Shown here: positions 1-11,352 of the stretch, piece after piece | Layout of the letters: every line of letters begins with the position of its first letter | How positions within the stretch are numbered: the stretch's first letter is position 1 | DNA from: Caprella mutica | Lineage: Eukaryota; Arthropoda; Malacostraca; Amphipoda; Caprellidae | Direction: 5' to 3' | NCBI GenBank assembly: GCA_947561585.1 | Contig: CANNZV010000518.1 | Location: 228,490 to 292,489 of the forward strand | DNA: 64,000 bases | Program-made: the position numbers and the translations under genes | Notes under the pieces: generated by a model | Databases searched by the model: none | Seen by the model: the letters and a program-made list of their open reading frames with translations, nothing else | Told to the model about the DNA's origin: nothing

Positions 1-2063
1 GAGAAAATATATAAGAAAATTTGTTTATGAATCCTCCATAGTAGGTTACTAATCCCAAGAGAGACTGTAGCTCAGGTAAGTTTTGTGGCACAGGTGCATT
101 GAGAATTGCCTCAACTTTAGCAGGGGAAGGACTTAATCCTTTTATCTGAAATAACAATACTAAGAAAATCAATTTTAGATTTATTAAACTCACACTTGTC
201 CACATTTAACTTGACATTTCCTCCAGCCAGAACAGACAAAACAGATTTTACTTTATGGAGTTGCTCAATAGAAGACTTAGAACAAATCAAAATACCGTCT
301 AAATAAACAACTACACCTTCTATGTGACTAAGCAACTGAGATAAAAATCTTTAAAATATTCCTAAGGATGATGCAAATCCAAAAGGCAATCTTTTAAATA
401 AATCTATATAATCCTGACTCGGTAGAAAGGACAAGATATTTTTGATCTTGCTCAAACACAGGAATTTGCAGGTATCATTGGATAAATCTAGTTTGGAAAA
501 GATATTATTATCCCCAACCATGTCTAACATTTCATCTAATGTAGGTAAGGGATATTTTTCTATATTAACTTGAGAATTTAGATGCTTAAAATGAACACAA
601 TTTCTCATTTACCTATTTTTCTTCAAAACTGGAACAATAGGTGAAGCCCAATTACTAAACTTCATAGATTCTATTATATTTGTTTCTACCATTTGCTTCA
701 GAGCTTCAACAACTAACTCTTTATGTGCTAATCGCACTTTTCTAGCTTTAATACATTTGGATTCATGGTCTTTTTTCATAAAAATCTTTGCTTCAACTCC
801 AGAAATAGGCAACTTATTGTCAATCTTATAATCTTTCAGTAATTCACTAGGATTAGTGGATGAATTGACAAAACTAACTCTATTCTCCTCATTTAAGCTA
901 ACAATTTTGAACCCCAGTTTATTCATTAAATCACGCCCACATAAATTACTACCAGTCATATCAGTTACAAAGAATTTATGAGCAACACATTTGGACCCAA
1001 ACCTAACATCAACAGTGATTTCACCCTTAATTTTAATTTGGTGCCCGCCATATGCTGATAATTTCTTCTTAGATTGCGTAATTTCAACATTCAAATCTTT
1101 AAACACTTTTTCAGATATTAGTGAAACACAGGCCCCTGAATCTATTTCTAATAAAGCTACCTTATTATTTAATTGAAATTTATATATAACTGGTTTGATA
1201 TTTTTCACATGACCAAATTCCTTATCGATCATATCACTTGCCTGGAAATCTTCATCCCCATCATAGCAGTCTTCAGCTACTTTAAGTGACGGATCTTCTA
1301 TCATTTTTACAGATTTGCTTTCTCGGGTATTATGATTTTTCCCCTTTGGCAAAAATCTTGACCTAGTCGTATCTTCTTTAGAGCGACAGATTCTCTCCAG
1401 ATGACCTTTGCGCTCACAGTGTCGACAATCCAAATCCTTGAATCTGCAGGCCAAACTGGAATGAAGGTAACCGCAGTGCTTACATCTATCAGCACTCTTC
1501 TATTTGGCCTTGTTCACCTTCTCTTCCTGTTGGATACTTGTTTCAATTTCTCCCATGTGAGCATTTTCAAGTGTCTCCGATCTGTCAAGTAATGCTCCAC
1601 AGGTCATTGTTTCAAGTTTCAAATTTTGAGCAAGGAGAAATTTGAAGTAGGACAAATTGTCCACAGCCATTAATAATTGATCCCGTAATCTTGCATCAAA
1701 AGTAGCTCCAAAATAACCATTATTTGCCAGTCTCTTGTGATTGGCATACATTTCTCTAAGAGATTCATTCATCTGTTTCCTCCTTTGTTGAAATAAACAT
1801 CAACTTCTATGATAAGAAGGTTTGTTACTGAAATGATCCTTCAATAGCTTAGTGTGTTCAGCATAACTTTTAGCAGTTGGCATATCATGACGGAGCAGTG
1901 AGATCACCCAATAAGCCAAATGTTTTTGGTCCTAATGACACAAACAGAAATTTTTATTCTCTTAATACATTTGAAGTCATGTGCGCTTCAAACAGGGCTA
2001 AATACATGTCAATTGACAATTCTTCAGGCTTTTAAATTCGCCTATCTTGTAGACTGACGCCAT
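1..2063 (-). pseudogene. Ty3/gypsy-type LTR retrotransposon gag-pol, decayed, continues past left edge
   Basis: Read on the - strand. Gag starts near 2063 (MASVYKIGEF) but shifts frame within about 15 codons, and stops follow; a gag stretch is open at 1772-1500. A CCHC zinc knuckle (CRHCERKGHLERIC) lies near 1435-1390, then an aspartic protease with its active-site motif IDSGACVSLIS near 1160-1110. Reverse transcriptase begins with NWASPIVPVLKK and runs through KYPLPTLDEML, FSKLDLSN and KRLPFGFAS. The catalytic box reads YLDG instead of YLDD (second Asp changed at 294-296). In-frame stops lie at 609-611 and 351-353, and the region about 490-420 reads better in another frame, so two small shifts nearly cancel. 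The last readable part, LLGLVTYYGGFINKF, is the normal segment after the polymerase palm. RNase H and integrase would lie left of base 1. This is a dead copy; the order zinc knuckle-protease-RT and the motifs support Ty3/gypsy. Confidence 0.88.
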
Positions 2064-2154
2064 GGTATGCAATGTGCTTTATATAACTTCCGTGGCGAAA
2101 CTTATTTAACAAAACAGGTAGGTAGATAACTATACCGTCTTAGCAGATGTTAAT

Positions 2155-2170
2155 CCCATCCTCGTCGCCA
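2155..2170 (-). other. candidate primer-binding site of the gypsy element
   Basis: The - strand reads TGGCGACGAGGATGGG just inside the putative LTR end and about 90 bases before the gag start. A TGG start directly after the LTR is the usual form of a tRNA primer-binding site. The tRNA was not identified. Confidence 0.4.
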
Positions 2171-2172
2171 TT

Positions 2173-2293
2173 TGTTATATGTATCTCAAAATATTCAATC
2201 ATAAAGTATAAGAGAGAAACAGAAAACGTACTATTCTTACGGTGTACTCTTGAAAACTAAACTTAATAATGTCAACACGACACGTAACTAACA
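2173..2293 (-). repeat. candidate short 5' LTR of the gypsy element
   Basis: On the - strand this 121-base stretch starts TGTTAG and ends TAACA, which are the inverted ends expected of an LTR, and it directly abuts the candidate primer-binding site. It is short for an LTR, and the partner LTR is outside the window, so it cannot be confirmed here. Confidence 0.35.
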
Positions 2294-2511
2294 GCATCCT
2301 CTCCTAGGTAAAAGATAATAAGAATGATATTTAAATAATATAACAAAACACTACACGATGAAAGTACTTTTTGGTTTCAAGCTTTCGAATAGAAAGATGT
2401 CTATTCATCATCAGGAAGAAGTTGCTAAACCTGGACCTAACAATGAATATTGCATCATCAACTATCGTATGTTTACTATCTTCTTTGTACTAAGGTGGCC
2501 ATGTACTCAGA
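2294..2511. other. no recognised feature
   Basis: AT-rich sequence between the gypsy LTR and the foldback element. No coding signal was seen; the open frame at 2358-2672 is chance and runs into the foldback element. Confidence 0.5.
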
Positions 2512-2575
2512 AAAATTCTGATGCACCCATTTGCTTCGAGTTTACCCTATGGCTGTCTCCAAAGCGACACACTTT

Positions 2576-2604
2576 AGTGCATCAAACTATAGTTTGGATG
2601 CACT
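2576..2604. repeat. hairpin, AGTGCATC arms
   Basis: AGTGCATC pairs with GATGCACT, with a CAAACTATAGTTTG palindrome in between, so nearly the whole 29 bases fold on themselves. First of three related hairpins in the foldback element. Confidence 0.6.
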
Positions 2605-2623
2605 TGGGTGTTTCAAGAGCTTC

Positions 2624-2648
2624 AAAGTGCATCAGTTCGATGCACTTT
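2624..2648. repeat. hairpin with 10-bp perfect arms
   Basis: AAAGTGCATC, loop AGTTC, GATGCACTTT. The same arms recur at 2729-2753 with a different loop. Confidence 0.75.
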
Positions 2649-2670
2649 ATGTCTCAAATTATCCTTTGCT

Positions 2671-2701
2671 AAAATGATGAGAATAATTTCCTCATCATTT
2701 T
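2671..2701. repeat. hairpin with 11-bp perfect arms
   Basis: AAAATGATGAG, 9-base loop, CTCATCATTTT. It sits near the centre of the foldback element. Confidence 0.7.
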
Positions 2702-2728
2702 AATTAACAGATTTATAGCTGATACACT

Positions 2729-2753
2729 AAAGTGCATCGGACTGATGCACTTT
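2729..2753. repeat. hairpin with 10-bp perfect arms, second copy
   Basis: AAAGTGCATC, loop GGACT, GATGCACTTT. The stem is identical to 2624-2648 and only the loop differs. Confidence 0.75.
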
Positions 2754-2786
2754 CAAGCATCTCGCTTTAGAGCCGAAGCCATAGAC

Positions 2787-3078
2787 ATAGTGGTTCTTAA
2801 CGTGAGGTACCCGGCACCCCTTTATGGCCTGGAATGTTTATAGGGGGTGCCTGGTATGGCTGTTGTATAATGTATATGGTACTTATAAGTTCGGTTCTTG
2901 CTGTTAATATCATGCAGAATATACGTGAGTATAATTGCCATTTTCAAAATTCATATAATGACCAAATATATAATAAATGTAGCTTTTCAATCTATTTAAT
3001 TGGAATACGATGCAAATGTAGAGGGTGACTGAGAAAAGCAATTAGGGGTGTGCGAGAAAAATACTTCGAGAACCACTG
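2787..3078. mobile_element. hAT-type nonautonomous element
   Basis: The right end reads CAGTGGTTCTCGAAG on the - strand, and the left end has the matching AGTGGTTCTTAACG. CAGTGGTTCTC is a widespread hAT terminal motif. The flanks are CCATAGAC (2779-2786) and CCATAGAG (3079-3086), an 8-bp duplication with one mismatch, which is the hAT size. A subterminal hairpin (2808-2856, CGGCACCCC arms) lies inside. No transposase is encoded. Confidence 0.62.
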
Positions 3079-3113
3079 CCATAGAGAAAACTCGAGACAC
3101 CTGGGTACTTCAG

Positions 3114-3767
3114 TTGGAGTTGTTTATTTTTCTTAGTGGAGGATTGTCCAGTAATAATAGAAGCCGATTTATAAGCGCTGAAGTTTGAAAACTATTTTGA
3201 TTTTAAGGCTGAAAATGATCAGATAAAAAAGGCAAAATATAAAATTTATTTGGTATCCATTATGTTCTCAAAGAAGTTTTTCATTCATTATTATTACTCC
3301 ATCAGCAAGAGGAGGCTACGCCCACGTCTCGCATCACTAGAGTTGAAGGCACGATTTACCAACGGATACTTTTTCCTTGCCAAACAAAGTCACCTGATTT
3401 TTTCTGTCCCGCCTTAGACTTTCTTCTTTGGTAATTTGAAAAAGAAAGTAGTTCGAACTGTGCCATCTAAAATCGCACAATTAGGAAATTAGGATTTGGC
3501 AGAGAGTTGTTACAAACTTATTTAATCTTATGATGGTCATTTTGAAGGTTAAAAATGAAATAAAACAAGAGAAAGCACTCGTAGAGCGCACACCTTCGCC
3601 GCTGCTTCAATCAATTTGTCCTTATCGTGACCTTGATTTAGACCTGTTCGCTCAACCAAAATCTAACCAAATGGCTCCTGGACAAATATCAGGTCATTTG
3701 ATTAAAACCTTTTTGAGTTATGCGAATAACAAGATTACCATTAATTTATAATAACAATAATACAAAT
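3114..3767. other. no recognised feature
   Basis: AT-rich intergenic sequence. The open frame at 3530-3751 has no recognisable motif and ends at the MITE boundary; I do not support it as a gene. Confidence 0.5.
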
Positions 3768-4366
3768 ACAGGTGTGCCCCACTTTTATTACCAAAATCGC
3801 GACTCAGACTTATTTCAAATTCAGACTTTCAAATTCAAAAGCGAGGTATTGACTCAGGTTATATTAACTATAAATGAAAAAAAATATATAAAAAATTAAT
3901 GTATACAATTAACTCCTTACTACTTTTAATTCATTCGCTACTTTGAACTTTTATCACAGAGCTTTCAATCATTACAATAAGAACAGAATTATTTTATTTC
4001 ATAGAAATGAAATATTTCAAAAGCTATTATTTAATAATGAATTGAGCCATACCTCGCTCTTATTATCCTGGCGTAATGTAAGCGTGTTGAATGTGCAGAA
4101 TCTCCTAATAAATTGCTAGAGAACTATCTATCCTGTATGTATTATATACAGTATATAATCACTGTTAAATTTCTTCTTCCATAAAAAACTAATTTCTGAA
4201 CCTATAGCTTCTAATAACCTCGTCTGAATCATAATATTGATTGTTAGTGTAGTGACCGTGAAATAATCACCTCAAAAAATTGTCTCCATTTACAAGTACT
4301 AACTTTAATAACATCGAGACATGCCTCGCAATTATTATAGCTTTTATAAAAGCGGGGCCTGCCTGT
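3768..4366. mobile_element. TA-flanked MITE, copy 1 (CAGGCAGGCCCCGC ends)
   Basis: The left end CAGGTGTGCCCCACTTTTAT and the complement of the right end, CAGGCAGGCCCCGCTTTTAT, form imperfect inverted termini, flanked by TA on both sides as in Tc1/mariner-type insertion. The right half is clearly homologous to copy 2 at 10136-10896, sharing GCTTCTAATAACCTC and ACATGCCTC. No coding capacity. Confidence 0.78.
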
Positions 4367-5152
4367 ACTACAATTGAAATTGATACAATATATATTAAAA
4401 GCTAGACTCTCCCATAGATATAGAGATCATTATATCTATTGTCCCTGTTATCCTAACCTGTGAATGCGCTGAGAAAAATGTACCAGACAGTGTTTGACTC
4501 TTCAACTACCAATGCATTTCCAGGAAATTCTTTTCCCCAATTCCAATAGCTTTTCTTTTCTTATAACCAAACACATGACCAAATACTCTAACACACAATG
4601 CCCTTACACAGTGTCATGCAAAGGCACATGCTGTGTACAGTCACAGTACTCACTATTGTGCCTAACTATCACATAATAGTGCCAACTCTGCAAGTCGTAA
4701 GGCTCACTTCATTCGATATTATCGCTGATTTTGATCTTTGGTGAGAAACATTAGCTTAGCAGTCATTAGAAGCAGTGTGTCAATATTTGTAATGGTGACA
4801 GTGTCTGCCAATACCAAAATAAACCTCATCATAGTCATTTTAAAACTCTAGCTTCAGTCCATTTGTTAAATAAATTGAAAAATCTGAAATAAGTTGCTCG
4901 AATGAGTTCTTCCTAAATTAGCATACCTTAGGCAAGTGATGTATTTTTGGCGTTTTTTAGTTATTTTCCTTAACCGTTTATGTCTCGAATTAATTTGAGT
5001 GAGTAAAATCGAGTTTAATATGGAAAGAAAACATATTAAACAATAAAAAAAATCCTTTTTATTTTAAATTCACAATAATTTGTGCTGTAGGTTGGAAACA
5101 ATCTTTTTTTATTTACGGACCGATTTACCTGAATTCTAAGAGATTTTTGCTT
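4367..5152. other. no recognised feature
   Basis: AT-rich sequence. The small open frame at 4494-4676 lacks any recognisable domain. Confidence 0.45.
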
Positions 5153-5344
5153 GTATACAAGATGTCCCAAAAATAACGGAACCAAACTTCAAATTAGTAT
5201 ATTTCAATAACAATTGGAAGTACTTTTTCTTTCTGGTATCCTTTTGTTTGTTGAGTTCATGGTTTTTGAAAACTTTTTATCAATGAAGCTAAGGTTCTGA
5301 AACATAGAGCCATTTTGTAAAATTGAATTTTCTATCGTTTTTGT

Positions 5345-5730
5345 TCATGGCATTTTTTCGATTAGACCAATAGAAAACGAGTTATTCGAATTTCGAACGT
5401 ATTTCGACCCCTTTCCAAAAAAGCCTAAGGCTCCTACCATTTTGAAGCTACGGTATTGGGATTTTTTGCATTCGATTCCCAAGGAAATTTTCTAGAGCTG
5501 TAGGAGCTTTTTTTTTGATTTTCGAATTATTTTTCGTAATATTTATTTTTTCGTGATTTTTTTTCAAAATTTAATATCTCGAAAAATAATCGAAAATCGG
5601 AAAAAAACAAGGTCCCACAGCTCTAGATAATTTCCTGATGAATCGAATTAAAAAAACTCCAATGTCGTAGCTTGAAAACTGTAGAAGCCTTAGGCTTTTG
5701 AATACCAAGATTTTTCGGTTTAGAGAAGTG
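5345..5730. repeat. long imperfect inverted repeat
   Basis: A left arm (5419-5530: AAAAGCCTAAGGCT, TAGAGCTGTAGGAGC) pairs with a right arm (5575-5700: CCCACAGCTCTAGA, GCCTTAGGCTTTT). Arms are about 115 bases, with weaker pairing further out. Around 5155 lies a dispersed-element-like start, ACAAGATGTCCCAAAAATAA. Probably a MITE or foldback; exact ends and target duplication were not found. Confidence 0.6.
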
Positions 5731-5770
5731 CCATTAAAATGCATTCAAAGTTGGAATGTAGCTGGCTGGG

Positions 5771-6622
5771 CTGTGACACGCGACATCCTGTCCTTATGAG
5801 ATATCGAGTGTGACCAAACCGTATATCTGCCAATCGCTATTGTGTATAATCTAAGCAGCAAGAACTACTACCAGATAAGGCGAGATAATTAATTATTACG
5901 AATTATTAGTGTCTAATGGGTGTGCAAACCGTCTAGCGCCGTCCCAATTCTCGCCCTTTCTCTCTCCCACCAGTGGGTTATAGTCGCACTAGAGCTCTGA
6001 TATTTCACTCAAACATCTGGAAGGGTACTTGGTAACTGTTTACGAAATAAATAAAAATGATAAAATTAGGTGATTTTCCCAAGTACGGTCCCTTCAAACC
6101 CTTCTCCATCAGTTAAATTTAAATAAAGTGTTAATTTTTTTTGTGAATATAATGCCTATTCAAATGATGGGTGGTGAAAATAACTTAGTGCAAATCGTCA
6201 GAAAACGGAGAATGAAGAAATTTCAAACATTAAAAATATCGTTATTAGACAGTAACCTAATTAGTAAAACAGATTTATTTTCAGATTAAAAAAAAACATT
6301 CAAAGAGAATTCTTTTTTATAAAATCTTGACAATCTAGAGAAATATATTTAAGTACAAACGGAAGGCACAAGTTTAAATTTTATCAAATGTCGTTCAGGT
6401 CGCAAGAGGCTTGTACGATATCAAGACTAAATCAATTTTGTTCAGCAACACATTTTAGAAAATATTTTCATTTTATTGTTATGAGAAATGGATTAAATAT
6501 CTAGAAATCGTCCTCCCCATTAATACTGTTTATCTTCCACAAAACTAACATGTCTTTGCATGAACCAGTTTCTACGGCGTGAGAAATTTGTTTTAACTAG
6601 TTGATGCCTGACTTTCATTATG
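5771..6622. other. no recognised feature
   Basis: Mixed intergenic sequence with no coding or repeat structure that I could identify. Confidence 0.4.
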
Positions 6623-7510
6623 TAAAGCCGGAATTTCACTGAGGCATTATTATGGCAACACGAAGCATTCTACATTGCCGCACAGGCAAAATGTAATTCA
6701 ACCAGTTCAACGGAAGGCAACGTGTAGCACGCAGCTTCGTAGCATGCTGCACGTGGTTACACGTTGCACTGTTGCCTGCAGCAAACGGCAAGGTTTAGAT
6801 TGTTGCCTAGCGTTGAACGGTTTCCAAACACCGGTGGGAAGGATTTTTGTTGCAGGCAACGAAGAGAATTTTTATAGTATTGATGGCAAAATATTACATC
6901 AATTATACCAAACAATGTCGCATTTTCTTTCTATAAAATTTTAGATTAGAAAATTGTCAATGACATACTACAGTATTTGCGAATATAAAAACGTTAGAGA
7001 TTATGTATAGTCACAGTATGGAGTATAAATAACACATAATTTATTATTTAAATAACTTAATGAAGTAAATAATTTAACTAAATATTTTTTTCATATATTT
7101 ATATCATTATATAGAGAAAACTCTTATAATGAAGATATGTAAAATTCATTATGCAAAAAATTTATATTGTTAATAATACATTTAAATTATAACATTAAAT
7201 ATCAAACAAAATGAAAAGGACTTATATAAATGAAGATCTCTTATCCACCAGATAATATTTCACTATTTTCACATGAGTATTTTCCGAAACCTCTATTCCA
7301 TGTTTCAGTTGATCGCATTGGCGCTCAAAGTTTGCAAACTGGTTTCGCTTTTGTTGAACTGATTGAATTGGTCTTGCGGCAAGCAACAGGCCACAGAGCA
7401 TGTAGCATGCTACAAGCAACGAAACTGTTGCCTTGCTGCACGCTTCGTGTCTCTGTTTAAAGTCGCATGCTACATGTTGCCTGTGTTGCCTCAGTGGAAA
7501 CCCGGCTTTA
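6623..7510. mobile_element. 888-bp TIR element (TAAAGCCGG ends)
   Basis: The left end TAAAGCCGGAATTTCACTGA and the complement of the right end, TAAAGCCGGGTTTCCACTGA, match over about 24 bases with few differences and both run on into GGCA. Subterminal regions are rich in GCAACA/TGTTGC and AGCATGCT motifs on both sides, at about 6665-6880 and 7380-7490. The centre is AT-rich and no transposase was seen, so it looks nonautonomous. The ends resemble PIF/Harbinger-like or hAT-like MITEs; without a clear target duplication I leave the superfamily open. Open frames inside it are not genes. Confidence 0.7.
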
Positions 7511-10133
7511 GGGTGGCATTGTAGGTCATGTTCATAAAAATAAACACTAATGTAAGCGTACACAAAATGTGTTATATTATTTGAGAATTTATCCGATCGT
7601 TTAAGGAAAACATTTAAAAAGACGTGCGAAGTTCATCACTTGAAAGGGGACATATATGGCACCTTATGGCATAAAGGATAAAACAATCCGATAAACTTTT
7701 TCATACATTATAGCACATTTACGCGCTTATATTATTTATGCACAATTTCCATTTTATTTATATTTTTTGAATAAACTGAAAATTAACATTTTCTAATTTA
7801 TTATTGTCTAGTATGCTTTTTTTTACCTATATATTACAATAATATCCTAAAAATTATTGTTTATAGGCCATAGAGTGTTCATGATGGCAGAAAACAAGGA
7901 GCAAATAGGGAAAATGATCTATTATATTAGGTATATACCATGTCCAATGTCCAACCTTATAATATAATATGTGCCCCATTGCCACTTGAAATATTTCCAT
8001 GGGCTGCAGAACTTGTTGTGGCTGTTGATTTTGGAAAAGTGTAATGGTGAACTAACAATGGTGAACCCATTTAATTGGAACGAACTTCAAATGGGAACTC
8101 GGTGTATTCGCTAAACTTTAAAAAAAATTAAATGTCAAAATTTGTAAAATATGGACAGTCGATACTGACACTAAAATTGCTTCTTATTCTTCAATAACAA
8201 ATCAATTTTCTTGAAACAAACTTTAAATGTTAGCCGGGTGTAATTTGTAATTAATGAATACAAATGAAAAATTGACCTTATTTCTTGCACATTTTACAAA
8301 AAAAAATATAATTTAAAAAAGTCAATGAATATCAGAGATAATTAGTATTAAATGAAGGTTTTGTACATTTAGTTGTAAATATGAGTAGTGAATAAATCAT
8401 TTACTTGATGTGATTAAGGAAAATTCTCAATATGGTAGTTAGATCTTTGACCTTTGACCTTCAGTTTGACTACTGCCAGTAAGTAGGAGATACAGGGCCG
8501 TGAAATGTCATTGCAGATCTACACTAAATTGTCCCATAGTGAATCAATATATTTTATTGCGAAATATTACATTGAAAAAACTATAACTAGTATTTGAAAA
8601 TGATATTAAGTTCCATTATAAATAATGACCACTAAATTGTTATATTCCACACCTACTTATTGGTAGTGAGTGATAATTACGCCATCGTAATTAGAATTAA
8701 ATTACATCTTACAAGTGTGTCATCTAATAATAAAATAAATTAATATTTCATCTTTCGAAAGTAATTAGAAAATTGAATAGAGAAAAAAATGCTATTGTGC
8801 ACATTGTTTGGTTAGACAAAAGAATTCACTTTCGAAATGTTAGTAGAATAGTAAATGTTCATAGGTAATCAATATAATAATAACAGAAATGTAATTAAAG
8901 AACCGCACACATTAATTGGATGAAATTTTGACAGAGTGTAATTACCCACCACATCTAATCTGTACTCACTAAGTACCATTGCCTGTACTTTCTATGTACT
9001 TAAAGATATCACTATTTGGGGGAGTGAGAGGAGGAAATGTGAATACTAATGCAGCTTTTTGTATTATTTTTTAATTAGATAATAGGAATGTGTTTACAGA
9101 TAGATTTGAAAATAAGTTATATTAAATATTTTAATTTTAATTTAGGCATTTATATTTTAAATAGGGATAATAGTTTTAACCCCAATGCTATTTTTTTTGT
9201 CATTCTATATCTTTTGCAGCTCTCTCTCTCATCTACTTCTTACCACAATTATATATGGGGTAGATGAGTGATTTCTCCAAGCCATCTTAACTTCTAACCC
9301 TATGTTAACCTTTAACCTCTAACCCTCTGTTAACCTCTAACCCTATGTAACCCAATTACCAGGGAAAGGCACAAACACCCATACTCAAAATATCTCAGAC
9401 TCCGTTTTGTCACAGAGATGTCAGAAAAATGTTTAACAAATGACAACACAATTTTGTGTATAGAAAACATATTTAAAAATTGTACCCAATTAGTAGTTAC
9501 TATCTCATCCAATTGCTTTATTTTCATATCTTGTGTTTGGTATGTTCTTGTGAATGCTGTAATCTTAAGCTATTATGATCCACTTTGATGACAGTATTTT
9601 AATTCCTAATAACTATGGGGAAAATACACAATACCAGACACTCACAGTTTTCGGAAAATGGGTCTTAACGTATAGGTCATGCACCAATCTGACCCTGGAA
9701 CTTACTACTGACCTATTATGCCCTGTGTTAACACAAAGTTTGTGACTACTGCAAGGTTCCGTCGACTGATAAATAGTAACTAAAATAAATAATAATTATA
9801 TAGATTTTTCTTATATTCCTGTGGAAAAAGTAGGAGGAGCTTAGCAAAAAGTCTGGTGGAAAGACTTAGAAAACCATATCGTGTGAACGGTCCTCTACAG
9901 AGCATGGAAGTGTGAGCATTGAAAGGAAGTGTGATTGAGATGAGCAGTAAACTGGTTCTTATATAGTTCACTAAAAAACTATTACTAGGTCAGATATATT
10001 TGAAAGTTCTAGTAATGGATGTATGTTGCTGTTGGAAAATTACAATTCAATAAATGTGTGAAGATAATCATCTACATCTAAATTTTAATTTTATTTGACC
10101 TGTTTCAAAACCCTATATATGTTGGCTATATAA
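7511..10133. other. intergenic, nothing recognised
   Basis: AT-rich sequence without coding signal. A short degenerate run of TAACCTCTAACCC-like units lies at about 9285-9350; it is not the insect telomere repeat (TTAGG). Confidence 0.45.
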
Positions 10134-10135
10134 TA

Positions 10136-10896
10136 CGGGCAGGCCATGCTTTTATTACCGAATAACGACTCAGTCTTATTGCCAAATGGTAATGAGACTG
10201 AGATAAGTCACTAGATCTACATAATTGTTACTCTTTGATAAACGTTTCATTTTCTATGAGTTATAATGAAAGAAAATTACATTTAAAGTTTGTTTAATAA
10301 ACAGTGTTCCAGTGTTTGCTGTCAGAATTAGTTGATGCTCTGTGATGAAAGTTCAAAGTAGTGAATTTGTTAAAGGTTTTAAAAATCACTCAGTATAAGT
10401 GAGTAATTAATAGATACTTAGATTTATATGATTGTGCTACATTTAACAAACAGCAATTTTATACTCTATGAAATATTTTAGGTAGTAGGGTATAAAATAA
10501 CATATCTTTAAATTATTATAAGTTGATTCTACAATTTCGGACACGTAAGAAAAGAAAATTTTATAATTATTATTTAACTTCTAATCTGATTGTTATCATG
10601 GATACCAATTGAAATAAAAGTTAAATAATAATTATTATATATAGATTTTTACGTGTCTGAAAATATAGAACCGTGCAATTACATGGAACTTACCCTAAAA
10701 TGGGGCATGTTGAATTTCTGAACCAATTGCTTCTAATAACCTCATCTCATTGTTGTTTATTGTAGCTACCGTGAAACAATTACATTAAAAAAGGTATCCG
10801 TTTTCAATTTCTACGCACGGTTATATCATCAAAACATGCCTCACAATTATTACCACGTTTATAAAAGCGGGGTGTAATAAAAGCGGGGCCTGCCTG
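10136..10896. mobile_element. TA-flanked MITE, copy 2, with a nested inverted repeat
   Basis: Flanked by TA (10134-10135 and 10897-10898). The right end AAAGCGGGGCCTGCCTG is identical to copy 1 at 3768-4366, and the left end starts CGGGCAGGCCATGCTTTTAT. The right 200 bases align with copy 1. It is about 160 bp longer, which the nested inverted repeat at 10527-10670 nearly accounts for. The AAAGCGGGG terminal motif is also partly duplicated at about 10864-10875. Confidence 0.78.
10527..10670. mobile_element. small inverted-repeat insertion inside MITE copy 2
   Basis: The arms read TCGGACACGTAAG..AATTATTATTTAACTT and the complement AAGTTAAATAATAATT..TTACGTGTCTGA, about 50 bases each. The sequence is absent from the related copy at 3768-4366, so it is probably a later small insertion. 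Confidence 0.55.
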
Positions 10897-11181
10897 TATA
10901 CACAATATGCTTCAATTTCGTTACTCTTCCTTCTCTTGACTCCCTTCAACTCACGATCTCATTTCTTCCATCAATCCGTTATAGCTGAATTACCATAAGT
11001 TTATAACTAATAATAGTTTTTGCTAGTCTTTTGCTATTTATTTTCATTTACAAAAAATTTCGAATTAATAATAATCTTGTTTTCAAATGAATTTTCAGTT
11101 TTAAAAATTCCAATAATTAGTTAATTCCTCGTAGTTTTCATTGGGTAAAAATCGTACAACTAATTTTTCTTAGAATCTATA

Positions 11182-11352
11182 CAGGGTGTTTCATTTCAGT
11201 TCCGACAAAATTGGACAACTTGCATAAAAAATCTACAAATTTTAGGAATAACAAAATGTAAAAAATTCTTCATTATCGAGAAATTATTACCCTGAATTTA
11301 GGGTAATTTAAGGGGGAAATTACCCTAGAATCAGGGAGTCTCGATAACGAAG
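11182..11352. mobile_element. fragment of a dispersed element starting CAGGGTGTTTCATTTC
   Basis: It starts TACAGGGTGTTTCATTTCAG and continues TCCGACAAAATTGGACA. Nearly the same sequence, inverted, occurs at about 58850-58892 (TTTTGTCGGATCTC..GAAACACCCT). At 11268-11352 there is a hairpin of about 35 bases (TTATCGAG..CCCTGA..TAGGGTAATTT and its complement). Confidence 0.5.

Larger units (their letters stand above)
2512..3113. mobile_element. foldback (long inverted repeat) element split by a hAT insertion
   Basis: The left arm (about 2512-2600) pairs with a right arm that is broken in two: 2729-2786 and 3079-3113. Around 2547 the left arm reads CTATGGCTGTCTCCAAAGCG and the right arm has its complement ending AGCCATAG at 2784. 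The pairing resumes at 3079 with CCATAGAGAAAACTCGAG, matching the complement of the left flank. Between the arms are several short perfect hairpins. There is no coding capacity, so it is nonautonomous. Confidence 0.65.

Noticed and set aside
9285..9350. TAACCC/TAACCTCT-like run, considered as telomeric repeat
   Set aside because: Irregular, short, and not the insect TTAGG repeat.
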